A DNA stretch of 64,000 bases from positions 806,001 through 870,000 of the forward strand of contig JADJTQ010000002.1 in the NCBI GenBank assembly GCA_016711125.1, written 5' to 3'. Shown here piece by piece: positions 20,294 through 30,307 of the stretch (position 1 is its first letter; each line of letters opens with the position of its first letter). The stretch comes from Saprospiraceae bacterium. GTDB taxonomy: Bacteria; Bacteroidota; Bacteroidia; Chitinophagales; Saprospiraceae. A program made the position numbers and the translations under genes. The notes beneath the pieces were generated by a model, which saw nothing but the letters and a program-made list of their open reading frames with translations, did no database searches and was not told where the DNA came from.

Positions 20294-21478
20294 CTAAATC
20301 TCTATTACTTCCGTACCATTTGAAATAACAACTTCGATAGGAGTGAGCTGTTTGCTGAATTTCCTTTTATATTCCTGGACCAGCTCTGAGACAAAATTTT
20401 CTTTAGCAGTTGTTTTTACAATATTCAGAGTGCAACCTCCAAATCCACCTCCCATCATTCGCGCACCGATGATGGCAGGATGGCTATTGGCGAAATCTGC
20501 GAGAAAGTCGATCTCCGGACAAGTGATTTCATATTCATATCGCATGGCTTCCTGAGCAGTCTTCAACAATTGACCAGCCCAGGCAAGATCTTGGTTGACA
20601 AGAGCGTCAATGAATAAATGAACTCTTTCATTTTCTTCGATAATGTATTTACATCTCCGGTAGATGACTTCCTCCATTTGATCTCTCACTTCATTCAGCT
20701 GCCCTACGGCGGCATCTCTAAGCGACCTTATAGGTTGGAATTTTTTCTTCAGGATAGCCACTCCAGTCTCACATTGTTGTCGACGCACATTATACTCAGA
20801 ACTCGCTAAACTGTGTGATACGTTGGAATTGCAAAGTAATAGTGAATATTCCCCTAATTCAAAGCTAAAATGTCGGTAGGTTAAATCTTGACAATCGAGG
20901 AGTAAGACCTGATCTTTCTTACCCATCATACTGGCAAATTGATCCATGACCCCGCACTTCACTCCGGCATAATTATGCTCGGCCTGTTGAGCCATTTTTA
21001 CCATCTCCATTTTGGGAATGTGCAAACCAAAGAGTTCATTTAGTGCGACACCGGTGCCACATTCCAACGCAGCCGACGAAGACATTCCTGCACCCAATGG
21101 GACATTACCACTAAAAACCATATTAAATCCTCTCAGCGTCCTGCCCGACTTAATGATCTCAGCTGCTACTCCCAGGATGTAATTCTGCCACGAGTCCGGA
21201 GGCATTGGTTTTAATGCTGTGAGCTTAAAATCAAACCGTTCATCTAGATCCAACGCAAGCAGTGAACACACATCGTCATCACCAGATTCAGCGGCAGCAA
21301 AATAAATCGACTGCGAGACTGCTGCGGGCAAGACAAAGCCATTATTGTAGTCCGTATGTTCGCCGATGAGATTTATCCGGCCAGGTGATCGCACCAACAG
21401 AGGTTCTCTCGCATATTGTTGAATAAAAGTGCTTTTGACGTGTTTTGGAATTAGGTGGTCGATTCTTTCTGTGCTCAT
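20294..21478 (-). CDS. galK: Galactokinase
   Basis: Starting at ATG 21478 (a TTG nine bases upstream is in frame but less likely), the ~394-residue protein has the GHMP-kinase galactokinase signatures. They are GRINLIGEHTDYNNGFVLP near the N-terminus, the ATP loop LGAGMSSSAALE, the catalytic region CGVMDQFASMMG, and MMGGGFGGCT near the C-terminus. It phosphorylates alpha-D-galactose to galactose-1-phosphate with ATP (Leloir pathway) in the cytoplasm. The sodium/sugar symporter lies downstream on the same strand, forming a galactose uptake/activation pair. No galT, galE or galM is visible in this window. Confidence 0.96.
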   Translation of the reverse strand: MSTERIDHLIPKHVKSTFIQQYAREPLLVRSPGRINLIGEHTDYNNGFVLPAAVSQSIYFAAAESGDDDVCSLLALDLDERFDFKLTALKPMPPDSWQNYILGVAAEIIKSGRTLRGFNMVFSGNVPLGAGMSSSAALECGTGVALNELFGLHIPKMEMVKMAQQAEHNYAGVKCGVMDQFASMMGKKDQVLLLDCQDLTYRHFSFELGEYSLLLCNSNVSHSLASSEYNVRRQQCETGVAILKKKFQPIRSLRDAAVGQLNEVRDQMEEVIYRRCKYIIEENERVHLFIDALVNQDLAWAGQLLKTAQEAMRYEYEITCPEIDFLADFANSHPAIIGARMMGGGFGGCTLNIVKTTAKENFVSELVQEYKRKFSKQLTPIEVVISNGTEVIEI

Positions 21479-21669
21479 TAATTTCAAATTCAGTTGTTTC
21501 CTTTGTTCATTGATCCCATCAAAAAAACTAAGTGCTGCTGAGTCAAGCTACCAGTTTGATTTTATGGAAGATTTTCCTGATACAGCGCTCCTAATCGGTA
21601 AGTCGGATATGCATAGCGACAACTGACAATATCAAAAGTCAAAATGTCGAACAACAACCATTATTTTTT

Positions 21670-22191
21670 TTAGTCAAATTTGGCAGCCAGCCAATCCAAA
21701 CCCTCTTTAGCCGCAGCGACATCATCTTCTCCTTTTCCCCCAGAGAAGGAACCAACCAGATAACCTCCTTTTACTTTTTTAATGACACCACCGATATATC
21801 CATACTCTCCCCGCATATCTTTTCTCTCAGGATTGCCACTGTTTTTTAGGGTTACTGCCATTTCCGCGGCTTTGGTATAAGCTATCCCTAACAAGTTTAC
21901 CTTGTCATCAGCAAGTTTGCCCACCACTCTCATTTTAGATATCCAGGTGCTGGTGGCATCACCAGGAATAAATGCAATCACGGCTACTCCGGTCATGGGT
22001 ATTTTATTGGCTGCTTTTTCGATGATTGTCAAACATTCTTCACCATGTTTTAAGAATAATTGTTCACCGCTTTTTGCCAAGGCTAAATGCATTTCCGTCA
22101 GTGCCTTAATTGGGGGATTGTTTATTGCCTCAAGGTTGAGTAAAAAGCCAGAGGTAATCACGAGCATCAATATTAAATAGTTCTTTTTCAT
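21670..22191 (-). CDS. Secreted GlcG/HbpS-like heme-binding-type protein (DUF336)
   Basis: The start ATG 22191 gives MKKNYLILMLVITSGFLLNLEA, a signal peptide. The rest follows the GlcG/HbpS domain: LTIIEKAANKIPMTGVAVIAFI, a long helix (LLGIAYTKAAEMAVTLKNSG), GYIGGVIKKVKGGYLVGSFSGGKGEDDVAAAKEGL, including the SGG-x-GE-D motif. HbpS relatives bind or degrade heme or sense redox in the periplasm, but many are uncharacterised, so the role is uncertain. The ~173-residue length is typical. It lies upstream of galK on the same strand with a ~190-base gap. Confidence 0.82.
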   Translation of the reverse strand: MKKNYLILMLVITSGFLLNLEAINNPPIKALTEMHLALAKSGEQLFLKHGEECLTIIEKAANKIPMTGVAVIAFIPGDATSTWISKMRVVGKLADDKVNLLGIAYTKAAEMAVTLKNSGNPERKDMRGEYGYIGGVIKKVKGGYLVGSFSGGKGEDDVAAAKEGLDWLAAKFD

Positions 22192-22291
22192 ACAGGTCAA
22201 TATTTTAATTTTTATTTAGTTCAAAATTTGAGCAATCACTTTGAGAAGATTAATCTAAAGCCCTTTCATTGGAAAATAACCAGAAAAGGAT

Positions 22292-23071
22292 TTAATCCAC
22301 AAACTCCATCAGCCCAAACCTTCGGGCATGGTGTACATTTTCAATTCCATAAACAGGAAAGATCGTCGAACAAAGCCGTCGCCCGGGTTCGGGATCATTG
22401 CGCTCCTGACGTAAAGCAAGAAAAGCCCATTGGTTTCCTGCCTGTACCGGACTAAACATTTCCATGCCCTTGAATAGCTTTAAGGGGATGGCCATCTCCA
22501 TCGTCCATCCGGTATCGATATCAGAATGGTCATTTATCGTCCCATCAAAGGTCACTTCAACTTTAAAATCGGGATCGTAAGAATACACAGATCCTTTTTT
22601 ACCTTGATAGATGTTTTCCAGATAAATAAAGTCATTGGACGCCTTATACAAATTCAACTCAAACCCAAAATGCATCTCCAAACTATCGGGAGCAGGTATA
22701 AGAAATAGTTCAGCACAATCGTCCATATATGGTCTGCCATCGCGGTTTTTTTCAAAAGAGGTTAAATACTGATCTTTGCAATCAAAAAATGCATAAAGGT
22801 ACTCGTCATCCCAGAGCATCCGAAAATCTGTTTGCTGTCTATCGGTTGCTTTTTCTACGCCATAAAAATAATCGAGTGCCCGGGATTCTGTTTTTGACCA
22901 TGCCGCCTCATTCGATTTTCCATCAACAAGAATAGGAGTACTCGCCTTAGCCACCGTAAATACTTTTTGCTCTCCCAAAACATGCTTTTTCTCTTGGGCA
23001 AAGAGAGAAGTGCAGGTTAGGATTAGGATAATACAGATTTGTATTTTTTCCAGATTGCGTACCAAATTCAT
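22292..23071 (-). CDS. Secreted CBM9-like carbohydrate-binding protein
   Basis: The 259-residue protein has a signal peptide ending at LTCTSLFAQ. It then matches the CBM9-like/DOMON domain of Bacteroidota: ILVDGKSNEAAWSKTESRALDYF, DFRMLWDDEYLYAFFDCKD, YMDDCAELFL, FELNLYKASNDF, GWTMEMAIPL and WAFLALRQERN. It has no other domain, so it is a stand-alone sugar-binding protein in the periplasm or outside. It precedes the GlcG-like gene and follows the double esterase, all on the minus strand, suggesting a small carbohydrate-use group. Confidence 0.85.
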   Translation of the reverse strand: MNLVRNLEKIQICIILILTCTSLFAQEKKHVLGEQKVFTVAKASTPILVDGKSNEAAWSKTESRALDYFYGVEKATDRQQTDFRMLWDDEYLYAFFDCKDQYLTSFEKNRDGRPYMDDCAELFLIPAPDSLEMHFGFELNLYKASNDFIYLENIYQGKKGSVYSYDPDFKVEVTFDGTINDHSDIDTGWTMEMAIPLKLFKGMEMFSPVQAGNQWAFLALRQERNDPEPGRRLCSTIFPVYGIENVHHARRFGLMEFVD

Positions 23072-23237
23072 TTTTGAAATGTTTTAGGTTCTAATCATAT
23101 TCCATTGCAGAGTATCGATTTCTGGACTCTGGGGAGGAACAATTTAGACAATTTATCGCGTATTGGTGACAGTAAACACTGTCTCAAACAAAAGGTCACC
23201 TCCGGGGCGTCGCGTTATTTTGATAAGTCAGATATAT

Positions 23238-25178
23238 TCAATTCACCGCAAAACCAAAAATACGGCAGGAATGACCTGTACTATTGACGTTTTTATGATC
23301 GGTAATCCTAAAGACCAGGTGATGCTCTGTGTTGGCTAATTCATCTTCTAAAATATATAACCAGGGTAAATGCAGCCCGCCGCTCCATTGGGTAAATTGG
23401 TCGATTTTTTTGTAATAACTCCCATCAATACTGTACTCAACGATTCCAACATCGGGGCCAGCTGCTACCAGAATTCCAATTGCCCTTCCTTTGAAATTTA
23501 AGGAGAAAATAGCACCGGGTTTCTCAGCCAATAATACCGGCACATCGACAAAACCTGAACGAGTCGGGGTATCATCTTGAGGTTGCCATTTTTTATCAAT
23601 CGTCCAATCTCTTCTTTTTTTCGATTTTTTAATGGAAAGGTAATGTCCGTTGTAGTAGCTAAAAGGATCTAGTGGTCTGCTGGGTATCATCCGGTCGGTG
23701 AGCACAATAGAGGAAGGAGAATCTGTGGCATGCTCCAAAGCGGTTATAATGGTGCGGGCGTAGATACCCTGACCGAAAGGAGATGGATGTAAGTCTTTAA
23801 AATCGTCTTTCCAGGTAAACTCTCCATTGAGAATTCGATCATTGACCTCTTTAGCGAGATTGATGGAGGTGATTTTATAATGTCCAGCTATTTTTTCATG
23901 TTGGACGATAACCTCGGGTGTCTTGTCGTGATTATAGTCGGCCATTTTATCCGGATCGACAAAGTGCATCATGATGATATCCATTTTCGGATTGACCAAT
24001 AGGGCATGCCTGATAATGCCTTCCATACCTCTTATCTGGGCCTTTGGGCTCCGACTGTTGGTCGCGTCATTAACGGCTGCTTCGACAAAAAGAAGATCTA
24101 TTTTCCCCTTTGAAAAAACATCTTTTTGTGCCCGGAAGGCTCCGGGTACCGAGCCCATAGAAGAAATGCCCGCATTGATGAAAGAAAAGTCAGTCCGAGG
24201 ATGTTGTTTCTGCAAATAAGTCATTACGGAATCACGCCAACCACCATTGGAGGTAATAGAACCTCCCAGAAAAGCTACCCGGACTTTTTTACCAGCAGTT
24301 GCCAGGGCGTAAAAATTGCCTAGATTTTGTCTTAAATAAATGGATGGATCAGCCTGGGCTAATAATTGTGGATTTAACAATTCGGGATCAGTATTTTCTA
24401 AAATAAATCGAACGATCGGACGTGGGTTTTTTAAGCTGTGGGGATGATGCCCGATTCCTTCTTTTTCGATCAATTGAAAAGGGGCCCCACGATCGCGGAA
24501 TATTTTTTCAATTAGGTAAGTGTTTTCTTCAATTGGGACGGACTCATCGACCTTTCCACAAACATGAAGAACCGGTATTTTTGCCTCTGCAACCCGAATG
24601 GCGGTATAAATGGGACTGCCTTTAAATTGAAGGGCAGCTTGTTCAGTCAGACCATACGCGCTCAAACATTTTTGCCAATCGGCGGCCGATCCTTCCGCCC
24701 GGCCTTTGCCCCCGGGCCAACTATTGATATCGCATACAGGTGCATCGGCATAGATACAGGCTACTTTTTCCGGATTTTGGGAGGCCCAATTATAGATGAT
24801 TAGGCCACCCCGGCTGAAGCCTTCTAGTACCGTTTTTTTATTTAATTGATATTGGTGTGTTAAATAGTCATAATACTTGTTCCATAGGTCGACCGCTTGG
24901 GGGCCGCCATACATGTCTGCCACATCGAGGTACACGAGATGAAATCCTAAATCTAAAAGGGCAAGGTCGGTCTGCGGCTCGTGACCCCAAAACCTGGCTC
25001 TCCAGATCCAGTTGCGATTTTCATTGGCTTGTTTTGGGAATACGATTTTTGCATTCCGTCCCTCAAAATTAGATTCGATAAGACGGTAACCATTCCAGGT
25101 TGTATCATTTTGGGAAGTTACGGATTGTATACTTAAGGTCAGGGTAACTATAAAAAGGATGAAATAATTCAACCGCAT
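23238..25178 (-). CDS. Double esterase: alpha/beta hydrolase fused to SGNH/GDSL hydrolase
   Basis: The 646-residue secreted protein (signal peptide MRLNYFILFIVTLTLSIQSVTS) has two hydrolase domains. Residues ~30-265 are an alpha/beta hydrolase with nucleophile elbow GFSRGG (Ser122), a candidate acid Asp211 (HVCGKVDESVP) and a His in GHHPH (~244-247). Residues ~295-490 are an SGNH hydrolase with block I FLGGSITS (Ser307), block II INAGISSMGS, block III VEAAVND (Asn370) and block V DDFKDLHPSPFGQ (Asp/His ~462-464). A ~130-residue beta-rich C-terminal part follows (VDVPVLLAEKPG...). Both active sites look intact. It probably removes acyl/acetyl groups from polysaccharides in the periplasm or outside. 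It sits next to the CBM9-like gene, supporting a carbohydrate role. No T9SS tail is seen. Confidence 0.85.
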   Translation of the reverse strand: MRLNYFILFIVTLTLSIQSVTSQNDTTWNGYRLIESNFEGRNAKIVFPKQANENRNWIWRARFWGHEPQTDLALLDLGFHLVYLDVADMYGGPQAVDLWNKYYDYLTHQYQLNKKTVLEGFSRGGLIIYNWASQNPEKVACIYADAPVCDINSWPGGKGRAEGSAADWQKCLSAYGLTEQAALQFKGSPIYTAIRVAEAKIPVLHVCGKVDESVPIEENTYLIEKIFRDRGAPFQLIEKEGIGHHPHSLKNPRPIVRFILENTDPELLNPQLLAQADPSIYLRQNLGNFYALATAGKKVRVAFLGGSITSNGGWRDSVMTYLQKQHPRTDFSFINAGISSMGSVPGAFRAQKDVFSKGKIDLLFVEAAVNDATNSRSPKAQIRGMEGIIRHALLVNPKMDIIMMHFVDPDKMADYNHDKTPEVIVQHEKIAGHYKITSINLAKEVNDRILNGEFTWKDDFKDLHPSPFGQGIYARTIITALEHATDSPSSIVLTDRMIPSRPLDPFSYYNGHYLSIKKSKKRRDWTIDKKWQPQDDTPTRSGFVDVPVLLAEKPGAIFSLNFKGRAIGILVAAGPDVGIVEYSIDGSYYKKIDQFTQWSGGLHLPWLYILEDELANTEHHLVFRITDHKNVNSTGHSCRIFGFAVN

Positions 25179-25438
25179 GGTTTGAAGAAATTTGAGTCAA
25201 TACGGCTAAGGTATGATAAAATGGTAAGGACGTTTTAATTGTCAGGAATATACGGATACTTGTGCTAACTCTGATACTCTATTTTTATACAGTAGAAATT
25301 TACTCAGTTACTCCACCCAAATCTGCTTTAGTTGCAAAGGACTTTAAAACACGATCTACTTGTTGAACTCGATTAACCAGCGACAAGAAAGCATAGAGAC
25401 AAATTATTTTTATTAGAGTAAATTGTCTAAGGCACAGG

Positions 25439-25906
25439 TCATCGATCCAAGTGTTTAGAGAGTAAATTTCTTCCTTTTGATCTAAAACCATGTCTTTGAT
25501 ACAGTTTCGTTCCTTGCAAGTTTTCAGGTTCAACTTCCAGATGAATCACTTTTATTTGTAGCTCAGCGACAAGTGCAAAGGCCTGATCAAGTACCTCTGA
25601 TCCCAGACCTTGACCGCGGTGTTTTTCTTCGATATATAATTCGTCAATCAATGCGTCACGGCCGTGGTATTCAAAACTAAAACCGAATGCCACAACGAGA
25701 TATCCGATGATCTGATCGTCCAATGTGATTAACCAGAGTCTGCCTAAACTGGAGTCATTGAGAAACACTTGAAGAAGCTCACGGACCAATGATCGATTGA
25801 ATGGATAGTCATATAGGGCGTTAAAATCCGACATCATATCGAGTAAGACCTGGATATGTGCAATTTCGGCCCGGAGCAGCTTGATTCTTTTTTTTGGATT
25901 TTTCAT
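25439..25906 (-). CDS. GNAT family N-acetyltransferase
   Basis: The ATG at 25906 is preferred over a start 57 bases upstream because it begins MKNPKKRIKLLRAEIAHIQVL, at the edge of the domain. The product (~155 residues) has the GNAT strands LWLITLDDQIIGYLVVAFG and DALIDELYIEEKHRGQGLGSEVLDQAF, with the acetyl-CoA loop (R-G-Q-G-L-G). It ends VIHLEVEPENLQGTKLYQRHGF, the canonical C-terminal motif. It transfers an acetyl group to an amine of an unknown substrate. It is not close to any obvious partner. Confidence 0.88.
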   Translation of the reverse strand: MKNPKKRIKLLRAEIAHIQVLLDMMSDFNALYDYPFNRSLVRELLQVFLNDSSLGRLWLITLDDQIIGYLVVAFGFSFEYHGRDALIDELYIEEKHRGQGLGSEVLDQAFALVAELQIKVIHLEVEPENLQGTKLYQRHGFRSKGRNLLSKHLDR

Positions 25907-26006
25907 TTTCTTTTGGATTCGGTTCTTTTTTGATATGATCCAAAGTATTGCAATCTTAGCCACCTGGAAGATATCTTGTAATGTATTCTAATGTTCACCT
26001 CAACGT

Positions 26007-27368
26007 CTAGAAGAAGGTGCCTGCTACGAGCTGCCAATTATTAATTGAATTATCAAATCTTAAACCTAGCTGATCATCTAAGATAGTTTTAATATGATAC
26101 CTGCTCCTACAATGACGTACTTCAATATTGAGCTGTAATTTTTCTGTCATTTTGTATCGAAAACCCAAACCCAACAATATTCCTGGATCGGTTGATGCAC
26201 CCGATAGTTTGATGGAATTCAGTCTTTTGTCTACCGGTTGATAAGTCAATTTATCTGAATTCGGGAGCAAGGTTGGTATACCGTAAGAAAGAGTCAAGTC
26301 TTTTAAATAATTATTTAGGGAAGTATTGACCATAAAACCGAGAGTCAGATATGGGCTGGATTTCTTCTGAAAGGATAGATACTTACGGTACACGACCGCT
26401 GATTCCAAATTGCTGCGGGTAAGCGATGTTTTATCATGCTTGAAAACTTGATGTTGGTGGGCGAATTCCAATCGAAGTGATGTACTCCAACCCCAAGAAA
26501 AATCTATTGCTGTAATTGGTATGATAGTGTTAGACTTTAATGTCAGGTCACTATTCCGGCCGGTAAATAGACTGACTTCATAGAGTTCGATTGGGACTTC
26601 TACCGTGGAATTACCCCTTGTTAATCTATAGGTGATCTGTTGGGTCACCACACCTTTTAGATTTAGGTGATTTAGTGAAATGCCGCCAAATACACCAGGA
26701 CTTACCCTGAGTCGGGTATCACCTAGCTTTTCCTCATTACGTGAGTATATGATGCACTCTTCATCCGGACAAACCAACATATGATATTTTTGACTTAAGT
26801 TCCGTAGATCCAGATACTCAAATTTTGATTCATTAATGACATCATAGAGAGATGGCTCATCGTTCATAATCAGTTTTAAGGTGACTTTATACTTGTTTGA
26901 GTTTGTCTTAAATATTCTACCTCCGATTTCCACATATACTTCGTCATTTTCAAGTTGATAAAGCGACTTTTCTTTTTCTAGGTAAAAGTAATCCATGAAA
27001 GGGTCAGCCAAATAATAGAGATCCAGGATGCCGTCTACCAAACATTCAAAAAAGTAGTCTAACGATTGGCCATTTCTAAAGATAGACTTGGCTTCAAAAT
27101 ATCGGGAACTACCAATTTTGTAGCTCTTTATGTCATCTGGAAAATACTTTTTTGGTATATCTTCAGTTTGTTTTTTAAATAAACAATATTTGGCAGTTTG
27201 TTTAGAATTTCCCTTATAAATCAACCCTCGAATTGTATCATTTGCAAAGGTCACCATGTAACCTATCTCATAGTTGTCTTGTGCCCATACCATGATTCCC
27301 AGGGCAAATGAGATTACAAAGGCTAAGAGAAATCTTAGTGAAAATCGTCTTATTAAACTAGGTAGCAT
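26007..27368 (-). CDS. Secreted outer-membrane barrel-like protein, unknown function
   Basis: The 453-residue protein has a membrane-export signal (MLPSLIRRFSLRFLLAFVISFALGIMVWAQ), followed by GYMVTFANDTIRGLIYKGN, a domain often seen at the start of Bacteroidota outer-membrane proteins. The C-terminal half is made of repeated amphipathic strands (SPYLTLGFMVNTSLNN, GILLGLGFRYKM, LQLNIEVRH) and ends in Phe (LVAGTFF), consistent with an OM beta-barrel. No specific function can be named. Confidence 0.75.
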   Translation of the reverse strand: MLPSLIRRFSLRFLLAFVISFALGIMVWAQDNYEIGYMVTFANDTIRGLIYKGNSKQTAKYCLFKKQTEDIPKKYFPDDIKSYKIGSSRYFEAKSIFRNGQSLDYFFECLVDGILDLYYLADPFMDYFYLEKEKSLYQLENDEVYVEIGGRIFKTNSNKYKVTLKLIMNDEPSLYDVINESKFEYLDLRNLSQKYHMLVCPDEECIIYSRNEEKLGDTRLRVSPGVFGGISLNHLNLKGVVTQQITYRLTRGNSTVEVPIELYEVSLFTGRNSDLTLKSNTIIPITAIDFSWGWSTSLRLEFAHQHQVFKHDKTSLTRSNLESAVVYRKYLSFQKKSSPYLTLGFMVNTSLNNYLKDLTLSYGIPTLLPNSDKLTYQPVDKRLNSIKLSGASTDPGILLGLGFRYKMTEKLQLNIEVRHCRSRYHIKTILDDQLGLRFDNSINNWQLVAGTFF

Positions 27369-27477
27369 TAAATAAGTTAGATAATCATGACAATTGTTGT
27401 TTAATTAATATTCAAAATGCCTGACATATTCAAAAATAATGATTTTTGTATAAACCTGCCCTAACATATCTTATTCG

Positions 27478-28335
27478 TTAAAAATGACAATCTAAGATCT
27501 TTTTTACTCCCCGATAATAAGACGGCCCAAATAGGTTGAGATGCACCAATAGATAGTAGAGTTGATACAGATCTGTCTGGGTTTCGGTGATCAAGGGGCA
27601 GGAGCTCTCCTTATAGTAGGCATCGTAAAACGCCGGATCAAAACCCCCAAAAAGCTTACTCATGGCGATGTCGACAAGAGAATGACCATAGTAGGTAGCA
27701 GGGTCAATCAAATAAGGTGTACCATCGATGCCAATAAGAAAATTACCGGCCCAGAGGTCTCCATGGATCAGCGATGGATAGTCTGCTTTCAGATACATCG
27801 CACAAATCTGCTCCATTCGCTCGACCTCTGGAATATCACCTGGAAAAAGAAGACCCTGAGATTGTGCTAATTGGATTTGCGGGTGCAGTCGTTCGAAAAC
27901 GTAGAAAGCAGGCCAATCGTCATGCAGGCTATTAGATTGTTGCAGCGTGCTGATGAAATTATCTTGCTCCCCACCATAAGAGGTTTGACGTACCTGGTGC
28001 AGATGGGCAAGTTGCACTCCTAATTGTTGAAAATCTTTTTGAGTCGGATTTTTACTTTCGATAAAATCCATAGCTAAGAAAGCATGATTTTTCCATCGGT
28101 CAACGAGGTGGACCTGGGGTGTTTTTATCGAGCCGGCACCTACAATCGTCTCCAGACCAACTTTTTCAATAAGAAACATGTTAAGTGCTTCGGGCGTCTC
28201 ATTGATCTTAAGAAAGTAGCGTCCGAAAGAGGTATTTAAGCAATAAGCCTTGGAAATATCGCCGCCACCCACCGGTTGAAATTCATGAATGTGTCCTAGT
28301 TTGGCCTCAAGAAGACTTTTTAGTTCCTGATTCAC
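27478..28335 (-). CDS. Fructosamine kinase family protein
   Basis: The 285-residue protein starts with GGGDISKAYCL (P-loop-like), followed by YFLKINETPEALNMF (ATP-binding Lys), LAMDFIESK and LAHLH. The catalytic HGDLWAGNFLI and PYLIDPATYYGHSLVDIAMSKLFGG (metal-binding Asp) are the exact fructosamine/ketosamine-3-kinase pattern. It should phosphorylate glycated amines or ketoamines, leading to deglycation. The protein looks complete. It is on the minus strand, apart from neighbours, with a short A/T-rich leader. Confidence 0.92.
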   Translation of the reverse strand: MNQELKSLLEAKLGHIHEFQPVGGGDISKAYCLNTSFGRYFLKINETPEALNMFLIEKVGLETIVGAGSIKTPQVHLVDRWKNHAFLAMDFIESKNPTQKDFQQLGVQLAHLHQVRQTSYGGEQDNFISTLQQSNSLHDDWPAFYVFERLHPQIQLAQSQGLLFPGDIPEVERMEQICAMYLKADYPSLIHGDLWAGNFLIGIDGTPYLIDPATYYGHSLVDIAMSKLFGGFDPAFYDAYYKESSCPLITETQTDLYQLYYLLVHLNLFGPSYYRGVKKILDCHF

Positions 28336-28530
28336 ACCTCAATATTTAGCACTTGGATAATTCTCATCATTTGGAATCTTTTCTGTTGTTGAATTGCGTC
28401 ACTAAATTTGTTCATCTTATGCTGGATTACGAGGAAATTCAAGTGTCTGAAGTTGAAGGGGGCTATATTTCGGGTAATTACTATTTTTAGTGCGCTAAAG
28501 TCCCTCATTCAATATTACGAATACGAATCT

Positions 28531-30289
28531 ATGAACTTTACTAAGCATTTGAAAGGGATCAGGTCCTTGTGCGGAATGGCATTGATCTGTCGGCTCGCCA
28601 TGTCATGTACCAATTCATTACCCCCGGGTGATCCTGACAACGGAGGGCTAACCCTGCCTGATGGTTTCGAGGCAGTTGTTGTCGCAGATAGTATCGGCAA
28701 GGCAAGACATCTGGCGGTCAGAGACAATGGTGATATACATGTAAAACTCCGTTTTGAACGCCCCGAGGGTGAAAATGCAGCGTTGCGAGATACCGACGGA
28801 GATGGCAAAGCAGACGTCATTGATCTTTGGGGAAGCTATGATAGTGTCAGCACTTATGGCACCGGCATGCGCATTCATAAGGGATATCTCTACCTAAGTA
28901 CAGGAGGTGAGGTGTACCGGCATAAATTGCGAAAGCGAAAACTGCTGCCGGAGGAAAAAGGAGAGTTGATCCTTTTTGACGACTATAAGAATGCAGAACA
29001 TGGTTATGAGCATTACGCAAAACCCATCACCTTTGACAATGATGGTCACATGTATGTACAATTTGGTTCTCCGGGTGATGTCTGTCAAATCATCAATCGC
29101 AAACCGGGTAGCCTCGGTCAATACCCCTGTCCACAATTGGAGTGGCATGGTGGTGTTTGGCAGTTTGCTGACGATAAACCAAATCAACTACAGAAAGATG
29201 GTAAGCATTATGCCACCGGAATTCGCAGTATCGTAGGTATGGATTGGAACCATGAACAAAATACACTTTATGCGCTTCAACATGGCCGGGACAATTTTAG
29301 CAGGACCTGGCCTGATCTTTCTCTCCCTGGCAGAGTGCCTTGCTTCCGGCAGAAGAATTTTTGAGAGTGGAAGAAGGGAGTGATGCAGGTTGGCCTTATT
29401 TTTACTACGACCAGTTGCAGGGAAAAAACTGATTAATCCCGAGTATGTCGACTACGCTGAAGAACTAGGAGATCCGCTTGATTACGAACAGCCTTTAATT
29501 GGCTTTCCAGGTCACTTTGCACCAAATGATCTTTTGTTTTACCAGGGTGATCAATTTCCCGAACGTTATAAAAATGGCGCTTTCATTGCATTTCATGGAT
29601 CGACTATCCGGGCACCCTATCCCCAGGGAGGATATTTCATTGGTTTTGTTCCTTTTAAAGAAGGCAAACCTTCGGGACCCTGGGAGGTATTTGCCGACGG
29701 ATTTGCGGGTGTGGATACCATTGTCAATACGAGTGATGCCGCTTATCGACCGATGGGTTTGGCTATGGGCCCCGACGGTTCGCTTTACATCAGCGAAAGC
29801 GAAGAAGGTAAGATTTGGCGGGTGATGTTTAAAGGTGCCAAGGAGACCTTTGGATCAGAGCATCTAGCCGCGATGGAAAAGCATAAGATGTTGTCGCATA
29901 TCAAAGATCCGGATGAGATCAATGATAATCTTGACCGTGGCCGGGCTGAGGCTGGTGAAAAACTTTTTGTAACGCATTGTGGTGCTTGTCATCTGGCAGA
30001 TGGTCGGGGTGACGGAACCAGGTATCCTTCGTTGCACAATTCAGACTGGGTTAATGGGGATGAGCAGCGGTTGATTTCGATTCTCTTAAAGGGATTGGAA
30101 GGAGAAATTACCGTCAATGGTCAATCCTTTCAGGGAGTGATGCCAGCATTTAATTATCTCGAAGATGAACAGATCGCTCAAATATTGACCTACGTCAGAC
30201 TAAATTTTGATAATGATTCACCGAGTATTCAGGCAGTTGATGTGCGGAGGCAACGAAGACGCGAAAGCAGGGAAGCAGAAAACTTGTGA
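28531..30289 (+). CDS. Glucose/sorbosone-dehydrogenase-like propeller with C-terminal cytochrome c, frameshifted
   Basis: Start 28531 gives a lipoprotein signal (CRLAMSCTNS). The body is a six-bladed-propeller quinoprotein-like domain with GFEAVVVADSIGKARHLAV, DTDGDGKAD, and RSIVGMDWNHEQNTLYALQHGRDNFSRTWPDL. The C-terminus is a c-type cytochrome (FVTHCGACHLADGRGDGTRYPSL, then GVMPAFNYL with the distal Met). Two frameshifts interrupt it. A missing T after 29318-29320 should give PDLFSPWQSALLPAEEF. A missing A in the A6 run 29423-29428 should give DQLQGKKLINPEY. It would oxidise sugars or alcohols and pass electrons through heme c in the periplasm. DUF819 follows on the same strand, 18 bases downstream. 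Confidence 0.8.
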
Positions 30290-30307
30290 TGCGTCAAAAA
30301 AGAGTGA

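Noticed and set aside
25300..25533. 77-codon frame overlapping the GNAT gene's 3' end on the minus strand
   Set aside because: It mostly overlaps the well-supported acetyltransferase in another frame and has no family features.
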